Below, piece after piece: positions 1-6,629 of a stretch of DNA of 18,609 nucleotides. The stretch comes from an uncultured Duganella sp. GTDB lineage: Bacteria > Pseudomonadota > Gammaproteobacteria > Burkholderiales > Burkholderiaceae. Both the position numbers and the translations under genes were made by a program. The DNA lies in the NCBI GenBank assembly GCA_946482335.1, contig CAMLRG010000101.1, positions 1 through 18,609 on the forward strand. The letters are read 5' to 3'. Below the pieces are notes generated by a model that searched no databases, was not told the origin of the DNA, and saw only the letters and a list, made by a program, of their open reading frames with translations. Numbering within the stretch: the first letter of the stretch is position 1; every line of letters starts with the position of its first letter.

Positions 1-23
1 CGCCGCGTCCCTCGGAGCGCATC

Positions 24-110
24 ATGAAGTTGCCATTTATTACAGCATCGGTCATTGCCTGGAGTTTTCTTGCCACGGCCCTGATCGTCTTCAGCGAACT
101 CTTCCCCTAA
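24..110 (+). CDS. possible 28-residue single-helix membrane peptide, or end of a longer gene
   Basis: A short reading frame begins at ATG 24 and stops at TAA 108-110. GGAG at 14-17 is well placed as a ribosome site. The peptide is almost entirely one hydrophobic helix between a short basic start and the end SELFP. The frame is also open to the left edge, so it could be the tail of a longer protein. Against it, the CIRCE operator just to the right implies leftward transcription through this segment, antisense to this frame. I do not recognise it and would not be surprised if it is not translated. Confidence 0.2.
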   Translation: MKLPFITASVIAWSFLATALIVFSELFP

Positions 111-127
111 CCAGGTATTTTAGCAGG

Positions 128-154
128 TTAGCACTCGCCGGCCGCAAGTGCTAA
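128..154 (-). promoter_or_regulatory. CIRCE operator (HrcA-binding heat-shock site)
   Basis: The sequence shows TTAGCACTC, nine bases, then AAGTGCTAA. The established CIRCE consensus is TTAGCACTC-N9-GAGTGCTAA, so 17 of 18 arm bases match with the correct spacing. HrcA represses chaperone genes through this element. hemH ends to the right and runs leftward, so the controlled gene must lie to the left on the minus strand. A TAAAAT -10-like hexamer at 117-122 (read on the minus strand) supports that direction, although the only -35-like match inside the element (TTGCGG, 142-147) sits 19 bases away, longer than ideal. In related bacteria hemH lies close to grpE-dnaK-dnaJ, so such an operon left of the window is likely; that is inference. 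Confidence 0.85.
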
Positions 155-170
155 CAATGCACGCCGGCGG

Positions 171-1223
171 CTAGCGCTGGGGTTTGCGCATCGACGGCAT
201 GGTCGGCCAGCCGATCATATGGTGCTCGGCAATCTCGGTCAGGGCCGCAATCCAGGCCGGGTGGCTGTTCAGACAAGGGATGTAGTTGAAATCCTTGCCA
301 CCGTTGGACAGGAATTCATGCCGCACTTCCATTGCAATTTCTTCCAGGGTTTCCAGGCAATCGCTGGTGAAGCCGGGGCAGATCACGTCCAGCTTGCGCA
401 CCCCGTCCTTTGCCATTTGCGCCACAGTCGGCGCCGTGTAGGGTTGCAGCCACTCGGCCTTGCCGAAGCGCGACTGGAAGGTGACCAGGTACTGGCTGTC
501 GGCCAGACGCAACTTGTCCGCCAGCAGGCGCGCGGTTTCCATGCATTCGCGCTGGTAGGTGTCGCCCAGGTCGATCGTGCGCTTGGGCACGCCGTGGAAG
601 CTCATCACCAGTTTCTCGCCGCGGCCATGGGTTTCCCAGTAGGCGAGCACGGTCTTTTTCAGCGCATCCACATAGCCGTCGTGATCGTGGTAGTCGCGCA
701 CGAAGCGCAACTCGGGAATATTGCGCACCTTCTTGTAGTGGTCGAACACGGCGTCGAAGACCGCGGCGGTCGTGGTGCCGGAGTATTGCGGATAGGCCGG
801 CAGGATCAGAATGCGGGCGTGGCCGTCGGCCTTGAGCTTGGCGAGCACTTCGGGCAGCGAGGGCGAGCCATAGCGCATGGCCATGGCGACCGTGACGTCG
901 CTGTGGCCGCGCTCGCCCAGCAGGCCGCGCAACAGCTTGGCTTGCGCTTGCGTGTTGATTTTCAGGGGCGAGCCTTCGCTGGTCCAGATCGAGGCGTATT
1001 TTTGCGCCGACTGGCTGGAGCGAAAAGGCAGAATGATGCCGTTGAGGATGAACCACCAGACCGCCTTGGGGATCTCGACCACGCGCGGGTCGGACAGGAA
1101 TTCCTTCAGGTAGCGGCGCACGGCGCCGGGGGTTGGTTCGTCAGGGGTGCCGAGGTTGACCAGCACCACGGCGGTTTTCGCCACGGTGCCTTGTGGGAGT
1201 TGGGGTTCTTTGGCGAAGGGCAT
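171..1223 (-). CDS. hemH: ferrochelatase
   Basis: Inserts ferrous iron into protoporphyrin IX, the last step of haem synthesis; bacterial forms are cytoplasmic or membrane-associated. The 350-residue product has the family's usual length. It opens with the beta strand AVVLVNLGTPDEPTP (18-32). It carries LPAYPQYSGTTTAA (141-154), the catalytic histidine in MSFHGVPKR (His210) and the conserved glutamate in GFTSDCLETLEEI (Glu291). The frame extends upstream to 1325, but a TATAAT hexamer at 1255-1260 overlaps the upstream ATG (1256). I therefore chose the ATG at 1223, which also fits the usual family start MPFxxEP. Its ribosome site is weak. The gene is separated from recN by the accessory insert at about 1380-3950. 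Confidence 0.95.
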   Translation of the reverse strand: MPFAKEPQLPQGTVAKTAVVLVNLGTPDEPTPGAVRRYLKEFLSDPRVVEIPKAVWWFILNGIILPFRSSQSAQKYASIWTSEGSPLKINTQAQAKLLRGLLGERGHSDVTVAMAMRYGSPSLPEVLAKLKADGHARILILPAYPQYSGTTTAAVFDAVFDHYKKVRNIPELRFVRDYHDHDGYVDALKKTVLAYWETHGRGEKLVMSFHGVPKRTIDLGDTYQRECMETARLLADKLRLADSQYLVTFQSRFGKAEWLQPYTAPTVAQMAKDGVRKLDVICPGFTSDCLETLEEIAMEVRHEFLSNGGKDFNYIPCLNSHPAWIAALTEIAEHHMIGWPTMPSMRKPQR

Positions 1224-1254
1224 CTTGGTTACTTTTTGTTTTTGCGGGCGCGCC

Positions 1255-1260
1255 ATTATA
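1255..1260 (-). promoter_or_regulatory. -10 element of the hemH promoter
   Basis: Read on the minus strand this is a perfect TATAAT, 31 bases before the chosen hemH ATG. The -35 region (around 1277-1283, TCCTGC) is poor. Transcription would start near 1248, giving a leader of about 25 bases and excluding the alternative ATG at 1256. Confidence 0.5.
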
Positions 1261-1378
1261 AACCGGTGGCTGCGGGCGCAGGATGCGTCACTCCGGCCCA
1301 TTTGCGGACTATCGCAAGTCAGCACCTGCAGGTCCTTGGCTTCCCCTGAGGGGTATTTACCCTTGGTGTCTCAAAAAT

Positions 1379-1574
1379 CCTCCCGGTCGAAACTGGTCTA
1401 TTCGGGACTATTTGGATCTGGTTCAGGATAAAAGGAGAAGCCAGAAGTCTAAAACGACCCAAGAAATCCGGGGGCAAGTCCAATTCAGTCCTATTTTTCG
1501 AAGCAAAAGTCTAAAGGGAACCATGCTTAAGTTCCGAGATCCAATGTTTAGACCATTTTCGAAAGGACTGAACC
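1379..1574. repeat. AT-richer gap with repeated GTCTAAA motifs
   Basis: The stretch between hemH and the next reading frame (1261-1574) holds no convincing full gene. Its right half changes character, with 28 of 60 bases G or C at 1441-1500. AAGTCTAAA occurs twice in direct orientation at 1445-1453 and 1507-1515, exactly 62 bases apart, and its inverse TTTAGAC occurs at 1547-1553. A 20-codon frame at 1523-1585 with AAAGGGA before its ATG overlaps the start of the next reading frame and could be a leader peptide. A strong ribosome-like AAAGGAGAAG at 1431-1440 has no start codon after it. The motifs could be an operator for the truncated gene downstream; that is a guess. Confidence 0.4.
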
Positions 1575-1784
1575 ATGGCTTATGAAGCGAAACAAGCGGT
1601 CTATCTCCCCGTGACCGATTTTCTTAACCTGGAGTTCTACCTGATGGATGCACGTCCGGGCGTCAAGCCGGACACGTTTGCCACGGAACTTGTGAATCGT
1701 TGGCTCGCCGTGGAAATGGGGCAAGCGTGGCGGTATTGGCCTGGCCCTCAATACGCAGCCGCACACGCCCAATCTCAAGCGTGA
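1575..1784 (+). pseudogene. truncated hypothetical protein, N-terminal fragment only
   Basis: The frame starts at ATG 1575 after AAAGGA (1562-1567, good spacing). The first 48 or so residues, from MAYEAKQAVYLPVTDFLNL to RWLAVEM, read like a genuine soluble protein. At about base 1718 the opposite strand begins to match an IS66-type tnpA. The last 20 or so residues (GQAWRYWPGPQ and on) are therefore out-of-context translation of insertion-sequence DNA read antisense, ending at TGA 1782-1784. The gene seems to have lost its 3' part when the element inserted and was later deleted. I do not recognise the intact family. It may be expressed as a short stub. Confidence 0.6.
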
Positions 1785-2048
1785 TAATGCCGGTTGGCGC
1801 GGACTCCGAGGTCGGCACCTGCGCGGGCGCCGTCACCACCACTGGCAGTAGCTCGTTCTCCGGAACTGATGCACTGGTCGCCAACTGTCCTGCTTCATAC
1901 AGCTTGCGCCAGGTGAACACCTGGTTCGCATTGACGCCGTGTTCGCGCGCCAGGCGTGCCACCGACGCACCTGGCTGCAAGGTCAATTCCACGAGTGTGC
2001 ACATAGCTCTTCTGCGGTAAGCGCTCAATTCCCTGCAGGGCTGTCCAT
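1716..2048 (-). pseudogene. tnpA: IS66 accessory protein TnpA, frameshifted and truncated
   Basis: The core QPGASVARLAREHGVNANQV followed by FTWRKLYEAG is the helix-turn-helix of IS66-family TnpA (OrfA). It is followed by the usual linker and the C-terminal ITLEIGRVRLRIEGQ segment. The start is damaged. ATG 2048 opens as MDSPAGN and stops, while the likely continuation ERLPQKSY lies in another frame, and the helix-turn-helix is in a third. At least two frameshifts are therefore needed. The last residues are lost at the junction near 1720. A TTG-started frame from 2064 keeps the domain open but is probably not functional. TnpA's exact role in transposition is not well established even in intact elements. 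Confidence 0.7.
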
Positions 2049-2117
2049 AAAATCCATTTAGCAAATAGTTGAATGAAATGCGCGATACCTCGATTGTCTT
2101 GCGTAACCGGCGGCTTA
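1716..2117 (-). mobile_element. IS66-family insertion sequence remnant
   Basis: Only the tnpA end of an IS66-type element is present. The left end probably lies near 2117, where the minus strand reads GTAAGC, close to the conserved IS66-family terminus GTAAGCG. From there to the tnpA start are about 70 bases. The other junction lies near 1716-1722, where tnpA similarity stops abruptly and the truncated plus-strand frame begins. No tnpB, no tnpC transposase and no second end are present, so the element is immobile. Target duplications cannot be tested because one end is gone. Confidence 0.6.
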
Positions 2118-2236
2118 CAGCCGGCGACTGCCGGCCTCCTGGTTGTCGAAGTCGCCCAAAAGCCTACCTTACATGTGGACATAAGCGGGGCGTACAGTGC
2201 TTCTTTCGGTTCGCCTCGACAATAGGGTTGGGCGCT

Positions 2237-2758
2237 TCAATAGACATATTTTTTCCAACTTAGCCGTTCGGGTAGCGCACCAACCGAAGGCAAGCGTATT
2301 GGACCATATGGCGTTTCGAGCGGATGCGCGCAGTCAAAGAAGTGCAGAAAGAATACAACCGCAAAATTGCGCCGTCCAGGAAGGCGATATTGTTCAGCCT
2401 CTTCAACGGTTGCATCTTCAGTCCTCTCAGTTGCCTGAGTGTACTTCAACGTGCGCATAGTCCCGAAATCATCGAATACACCAAATCCAAGATGGCTGCC
2501 GTCGTAGTCAAGCTTCGTTCCGTGCTCAATGTCTAGGAAGGTTTCGTCATAAGGCACGTACTCGGTGTGAGGCTGTTTGAAGCGGGTGAGGTCGAAGCGG
2601 TGATCGGCTCCAAGAACCTTCAGCTCAACCAGCGCGATACTCGATAGCTCGCGACTCACATAGTCTTCGTCTCCCTGTACGGCCAAAGCGTCTTCAAACG
2701 CCTCCGGTGGAGCATCAATCTTGTAAGTGCCAACAACCTCGATCTGAGTTTTCGTCAT
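2237..2758 (-). CDS. hypothetical protein, unrecognised family
   Basis: The product is 173 residues from ATG 2758. In-frame ATGs also exist at 2797 and 2809 (up to 190 residues). None has a clear ribosome site, so the start is uncertain. I chose 2758 because the protein reads as structured from MTKTQIEVVGTY onward. It is soluble and acidic, with no signal peptide or membrane helix. The most striking part is the C-terminal FAVVFFLHFFDCAHPLETPY followed by GPIRLPSVGALPERL. I associate similar endings (aromatic HFFD, SPYGP, ALPERL) with small uncharacterised bacterial proteins, but I cannot name the family. It follows the 2894-3454 gene in the same direction, 135 bases away across two hairpins. 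An immunity-protein role is conceivable from size and context only. Confidence 0.65.
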   Translation of the reverse strand: MTKTQIEVVGTYKIDAPPEAFEDALAVQGDEDYVSRELSSIALVELKVLGADHRFDLTRFKQPHTEYVPYDETFLDIEHGTKLDYDGSHLGFGVFDDFGTMRTLKYTQATERTEDATVEEAEQYRLPGRRNFAVVFFLHFFDCAHPLETPYGPIRLPSVGALPERLSWKKYVY

Positions 2759-2827
2759 ATGTGTGTCTAGCTTTGACAACAAACGACTGACAGACATGGA
2801 TATCGGCATTTGGCCGGATTCTGCCTG

Positions 2828-2869
2828 CGGACGTGGCGTCCGAATTTTGCGGCGCGATTAGGCGCCCGC
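2828..2869 (-). repeat. two tandem hairpins between two unknown genes
   Basis: The first is CGGACG-TGG-CGTCCG (2828-2842), a perfect 6-base stem. The second joins GCGGCGC (2849-2855) to GCGCCCGC (2862-2869) with one bulged base and a loop of about six. They lie after the stop of the upstream minus-strand gene and before the start of the next. There is no U-run after either, so a standard terminator is doubtful. A processing or attenuation structure is possible. Confidence 0.4.
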
Positions 2870-2893
2870 TGAATGACTAACTACACTTTGGGG

Positions 2894-3454
2894 TCACAGT
2901 CCAGACGCACTGGTCGATGGCCACCCTTCGAACTTGGCACGCGCGACGTCAGCCTCATTAGGTGTAGAGAAGAACAAATCTGCACCTCCATCGTATGGAG
3001 CATAGATGCGACGGCGCTGAATATCTGCCACGAGCACAGGACCAGTTCGGTCATCCGCAACGGCGAGGATAAGTTCGTCAAATGCATTGTTCTTCCACAC
3101 CAATGGCAGCGCAAAAAACTGAAGCTGGTCTCCTTCGTATTCGGCGGACCAGACATGCTTAGGCACTCTTCCGTTTAATGGCAGTTCTTCAGACTGTGAC
3201 CACTCTGGACTTTCGTCGAATCGAGTAATCAGCAAGTTACATTGGGTATCCTCTCCAAGCACATAAGTCGCTACCGCATTTTGTCGACGAAGTAATTCGT
3301 TGCGCTCGAATTCCGTCTCAGCATAACGCTTCGATTCTGGCAAACTATGGATTCGTAGCCAGCGATCTGCCAATGGTTCACGACAAAGAAAGGCGGCCGG
3401 AAGTGAGTAGCCAAAGCTGGAACACCATGCAATAGGAAATGGTTGGGAAAGCAT
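2894..3454 (-). CDS. uncharacterised protein with RIHSLPxSKRY and APYDGGADLF motifs
   Basis: The product is 186 residues from ATG 3454. A stop three codons upstream bounds the frame, but no ribosome site is visible. Landmarks are RWLRIHSLPESKRY at about 30-43, LLRRQN at about 54-59, FDELILAVADDRTG at about 124-137 and the C-terminal IYAPYDGGADLFF. This arrangement resembles a widespread family of about 190-residue bacterial proteins of unknown function. I recall it from memory (possibly DUF3885-like, not certain). There is no signal peptide or membrane helix. The region is AT-richer than the core (30/60 GC at 3301-3360), consistent with recent acquisition. It may be co-transcribed with the next minus-strand gene. 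No function is assigned. Confidence 0.7.
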   Translation of the reverse strand: MLSQPFPIAWCSSFGYSLPAAFLCREPLADRWLRIHSLPESKRYAETEFERNELLRRQNAVATYVLGEDTQCNLLITRFDESPEWSQSEELPLNGRVPKHVWSAEYEGDQLQFFALPLVWKNNAFDELILAVADDRTGPVLVADIQRRRIYAPYDGGADLFFSTPNEADVARAKFEGWPSTSASGL

Positions 3455-3574
3455 AAATCGCTAAAGTGTTTAGATCATATGTTGATGGTCTGCACGTGGC
3501 CATTAGCACTCGATCTTGCCAACTTCAAAAAAAAAGCGTCGGCAATCGCGGGGGAACTGCGTTTGAAATGCCAT

Positions 3575-3946
3575 TCAGACGGGGCGCAACTGTTCGGCAA
3601 GGCTGCGCGTTTTGCTTGTAACTTCGGCGCCAGTATGCAGTGTCGATTTTCGTTCGATCAGCATGATATGGCACTCTTCAGCAGCAACCGGGTTGTGCCG
3701 GACGCCCTTCGGAACAACGAAAGCCTCACCTTCCTGAAGCACCACGGTCCGGTCTTCCATCTCGATGGTTAATGAGCCCTTGAGAATGTAAAAAAGCTCG
3801 TCCTCGTCATCATGGCTGTGCCAAGTGAGCGAGCCAAGTACCTTGGCAACTTTGACGTACGAATCATCGAGTTCGGCCACTACACGCGGCGACCAGTGTT
3901 CAGTAAGGTCCGCCGCAACCTGCTTCGGAGAGAAGACGTTGGTCAT
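3575..3946 (-). CDS. small single-domain cupin protein
   Basis: The 123-residue product is a cupin barrel. Motif 1 is seen as TWHSHDDEDELFYILKG (41-57), supplying metal-ligand candidates His43, His45 and Glu50. Motif 2 is EGEAFVVPKGVRHNP (72-86), supplying His84. Such small cupins bind a divalent metal and include mannose-6-phosphate isomerase-like, dioxygenase-like and sensor proteins; the substrate cannot be told from sequence. The start at 3946 is supported by GAGG eight bases upstream. It lies 40 bases downstream of the recN stop in the same direction, so it may be read through from the nadK-recN operon. It may equally belong to the accessory insert. Confidence 0.85.
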   Translation of the reverse strand: MTNVFSPKQVAADLTEHWSPRVVAELDDSYVKVAKVLGSLTWHSHDDEDELFYILKGSLTIEMEDRTVVLQEGEAFVVPKGVRHNPVAAEECHIMLIERKSTLHTGAEVTSKTRSLAEQLRPV

Positions 3947-3977
3947 TCAATTACCTCAATTAAGGAAACGGTAGTCC

Positions 3978-3999
3978 GCTGGCTCTTCAAGAAGCCAGC
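3978..3999 (-). terminator. hairpin overlapping the recN stop codon
   Basis: GCTGGCT (3978-3984) pairs with AGCCAGC (3993-3999), a 7-base perfect stem with an 8-base loop that contains the recN stop codon. There is no clear run of U after it, so termination would be weak; it may instead mark the boundary between recN and the cupin gene. Confidence 0.3.
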
Positions 4000-5633
4000 A
4001 ATTCGCGGGCGTGCTTGCGCGTGGTGGCGGTGATTTCCAGCCCCCCCAGCATGCGCGCCACTTCCTCGATGCGGGCCTTCTGGTCCAGCACTTCGATGCG
4101 CGACGCCGTGCGGCCGTTGTCCGAAGTCCCTTTCGCCACCTGGAAGTGCTGGTTGCCCTGGCTGGCCACCTGCGGCAAGTGCGTCACACACAACACCTGG
4201 CGCTCCTGTCCCAGCCGCTTGAGCAAGCGTCCCACCACCTCCGCCACGCCGCCGCCGATGCCGCTGTCGACTTCGTCGAAGATCAGCGTCGGCACCGTGG
4301 TCGCATGTGAGGTGATCACCGAAATCGCCAGCGAGATACGCGCCAGCTCGCCGCCCGACGCCACTTTGGCCAGCGGCCGGGGCGCCACACCGGCGTGGCC
4401 GGCAACCATGAACTCGACCTGCTCCACGCCGTAAGCTCCCGGTTCGCAAGGCCGCAGTGCAATCTCGAAGCGTCCGCCCGACATACTCAACTCCTGCATG
4501 CCCTGCGTCACTGCCGCGCCCAGCGCTTGCGCCGCCGCTGCACGCGTCGCCGACAGCTCTGCTGCGAGTGCAAGGTAAGCGGCCTTCAGCTTTTCCTCCT
4601 GCTTGCGCAAGCCCTCCAGGTCCGCCGCATCGGCCAGCTGCGCCAGCTTTTCAGACAAACGCTCATGCTCGTCAGGCAGTTCATCGGCATGCACGCGGAA
4701 TTTGCGAGAGGCCGAATGCAGCGCTTCCATCCGCGCATCGACTTGCCGCAAGCGCTCCGGGTCGAGCTCCACCCGGTCCATGTAATTGTTCAGCGCATAC
4801 ACCGATTCCTGCAGCTGGATACGGGCCGACTCCAGCAAGTCGACCACCGGCTGCAGTTCGGCATCGACCGATACCAGCTTGCCGAGCCGCGAACCGATGG
4901 CCGTCACTTGCGACAGCACCGGATGCTCGTCCGCTTCCGACAGCACGCCCAGTGCTTCCTGCGCGCCCTCCAGCAGGCTGGCCGCGTGCGACAGGCGCGA
5001 ATGTTCATGGCCGATCTCGGCCCATTCGCCCTTCTTCGGCGCCAGCTTGTCCAGCTCCGTTACCTGCCACTCCAGTCGCTCACGCTCGAACTGCAGGTTG
5101 GCCGCATTGGCCTCGTATTCCTCCAGTTGCTTCGACAGGGCGCGCCAGGCGCGGTAGGCGGCCGTCACGTCGCGCACATTGGCGCCGCACTGGTTATCCA
5201 GCAGTTCGCGCTGCGAGTCAGTTTTCAGCAGCGACTGGTGCGCGTGCTGGCCGTGGATGTCCACCAGCATATCGCCCAGCTCGCGCAACTGGCCTGCTGT
5301 CGCCGCTATGCCGTTGATGAAGGCTTTCGAGCGGCCCGCATTGTCGATCACGCGGCGCAGCAACGCCCCGCCCTCTTCCACCGCGAATTCATTTGCCTCC
5401 AGCCAGGTCTGCGCCTGTTCCGTCAGCGCGAAGTCGGCGGTGATGTCGGCCTTGGCGGCACCCTCGCGCACCATGCTGCCATCGCCGCGGCCGCCCAGCG
5501 CCAGCGTCAATGCATCGATCAGGATGGATTTGCCGGCGCCGGTTTCGCCGGTGAAGACTGTAAAGCCGGGGGAGAATTCCAGTTCAATCGAATCGACAAT
5601 TACGAAATCGCGGATGGACAGGGTTCTTAACAT
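3987..5633 (-). CDS. recN: DNA repair protein RecN
   Basis: RecN is an SMC-like ATPase that holds broken DNA ends together during recombinational repair. The 548-residue length is normal. The Walker A motif GETGAGKS is at 29-36, followed by long charged helices that form the coiled-coil arms. The ABC signature SGGELARISLAI starts at about 426. Walker B LIFDEVDSGIGG ends at about 461, and the H-loop region CVTHLPQVASQGNQHF follows. The ATG shares its first base with the last base of the nadK stop (TGATG), implying translational coupling. recN is SOS-induced in many bacteria, which fits the LexA-type box in front of nadK. The GC-rich body is core genome, unlike the insert on its left. Confidence 0.97.
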   Translation of the reverse strand: MLRTLSIRDFVIVDSIELEFSPGFTVFTGETGAGKSILIDALTLALGGRGDGSMVREGAAKADITADFALTEQAQTWLEANEFAVEEGGALLRRVIDNAGRSKAFINGIAATAGQLRELGDMLVDIHGQHAHQSLLKTDSQRELLDNQCGANVRDVTAAYRAWRALSKQLEEYEANAANLQFERERLEWQVTELDKLAPKKGEWAEIGHEHSRLSHAASLLEGAQEALGVLSEADEHPVLSQVTAIGSRLGKLVSVDAELQPVVDLLESARIQLQESVYALNNYMDRVELDPERLRQVDARMEALHSASRKFRVHADELPDEHERLSEKLAQLADAADLEGLRKQEEKLKAAYLALAAELSATRAAAAQALGAAVTQGMQELSMSGGRFEIALRPCEPGAYGVEQVEFMVAGHAGVAPRPLAKVASGGELARISLAISVITSHATTVPTLIFDEVDSGIGGGVAEVVGRLLKRLGQERQVLCVTHLPQVASQGNQHFQVAKGTSDNGRTASRIEVLDQKARIEEVARMLGGLEITATTRKHARELLAS

Positions 5634-6532
5634 CAGATTTTGCCGTCAGTAGAAGGGTATTCGTTCCAGTGCAGCTTTTCGCGCAGGGTGTTGTAATAGC
5701 TCCAGCCTTCCGGGTGCAGGAAGGTGATCGTGTGCGGCGACTGGCGGATGTGGATCTGGTCCCCATTCGCGATGCTGGCGAAGGTCTGCATGTCAAAGTT
5801 CACCGTAATGTCCTTGCCGCGCTTGATTTCGATCACGATCTCGCTCGAGTCGGGCAGCACGATCGGGCGGTTGGACAGCGCGTGCGGCGCGATCGGCACC
5901 ATCACGATGCCGCCCAGTGTCGGATGCAGCAGCGGGCCGCCGGCCGACAGGGCATAGGCGGTGGAGCCGGTCGGAGTCGAGATGATCAGGCCGTCCGAAC
6001 GCTGGTTGTACATGAACTGGTTGTCGACGTCCACGCTCAGCTCCACCATGCCGGCGCCGGCGCCGCGCGACACCACCACGTCGTTGACGGCGGTGCCGAA
6101 GAAGATCGCTTTGCCATCGCGCATGACGCGCCCTTCCAGCAAGGTGCGGCGTTCGGCCTTGTGGGTGCCGCCCAGGATGCGGCCCAGCACCGGCAGCATG
6201 TCTTCCTGGCGGATGTCGGTCATGAAGCCGAGGCGGCCCTGGTTGATGCCGATCAGCGGCGTATCGTAGGACGCCAGCTGGCGCGCGATGCCCAGCATGG
6301 TGCCGTCGCCGCCCATCACCACCACCGCATCGGCGCGCTCGCCAATGCCCTGCACGCTCATGGAAGGGATGTCCGCAATCCCGAGGTGTTCCGCCGTATC
6401 GGCTTCCAGCACGACACTGAAACCGCCCTGCTTCAAGAAGTTCACGACATCGCGCACCGGTTCCTCGATGCCGGTGGTGTTTGGCCGGACGACCAGGGCA
6501 ATCGTGTTGTACATCGGGTGCGTAGCGGACAT
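5633..6532 (-). CDS. nadK: NAD kinase
   Basis: Phosphorylates NAD to NADP in the cytoplasm, supplying NADPH. The 299-residue product shows the diagnostic GGDGT (74-78), INQGRLGFMTD (96-106) and GLIISTPTGSTAYALSAGGP (181-200), all in the expected order. Start ATG 6532 is preceded by a GAG six bases upstream; the internal ATG at 6513 has no ribosome site. It is the first gene of a two-gene unit with recN. In many betaproteobacteria hrcA lies beside nadK; here the divergent neighbour is a VOC-fold gene and hrcA is not in the window. Confidence 0.96.
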   Translation of the reverse strand: MSATHPMYNTIALVVRPNTTGIEEPVRDVVNFLKQGGFSVVLEADTAEHLGIADIPSMSVQGIGERADAVVVMGGDGTMLGIARQLASYDTPLIGINQGRLGFMTDIRQEDMLPVLGRILGGTHKAERRTLLEGRVMRDGKAIFFGTAVNDVVVSRGAGAGMVELSVDVDNQFMYNQRSDGLIISTPTGSTAYALSAGGPLLHPTLGGIVMVPIAPHALSNRPIVLPDSSEIVIEIKRGKDITVNFDMQTFASIANGDQIHIRQSPHTITFLHPEGWSYYNTLREKLHWNEYPSTDGKI

Positions 6533-6629
6533 ATCAATCTCGGTCTAAATATGGGGGTGGCAACACGCAGCAGAGTAACCCATAATGCTTGCTCATGCCA
6601 TGCATTGCTACGCTGGCCGATACGCTAAA

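Noticed and set aside
219..1349. 376-codon plus-strand frame opposite hemH
   Set aside because: It is the antisense shadow of a clear ferrochelatase gene; its product is low-complexity His/Gly/Ala/Val-rich with no domain.
1523..1585. 20-codon frame with a ribosome-like site as a separate gene
   Set aside because: Too short and low in information; kept only as a possible leader peptide in the intergenic entry.
2017..2024. GTAAGCG-like sequence as an IS66 terminus
   Set aside because: It lies inside the tnpA coding region and faces the wrong way for the left end; the site at 2117 fits better.
2849..2880. Possible integron attC site between small unknown genes (contains ATTAGGC and CTAAC)
   Set aside because: No proper RYYYAAC/GTTRRRY pair in the right orientation, no similar site at the other gene borders and no integrase in the window.
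3505..3513. TTAGCACTC, half of a CIRCE element
   Set aside because: No matching GAGTGCTAA arm nine bases further on.
3528..3536. Run of nine A between the cupin and the unknown gene
   Set aside because: No hairpin precedes it on either strand, so it is not supported as a terminator.
4395..5630. 411-codon plus-strand frame opposite recN
   Set aside because: Antisense to RecN, rich in Arg, Gln and His as expected of a shadow in GC-rich DNA.
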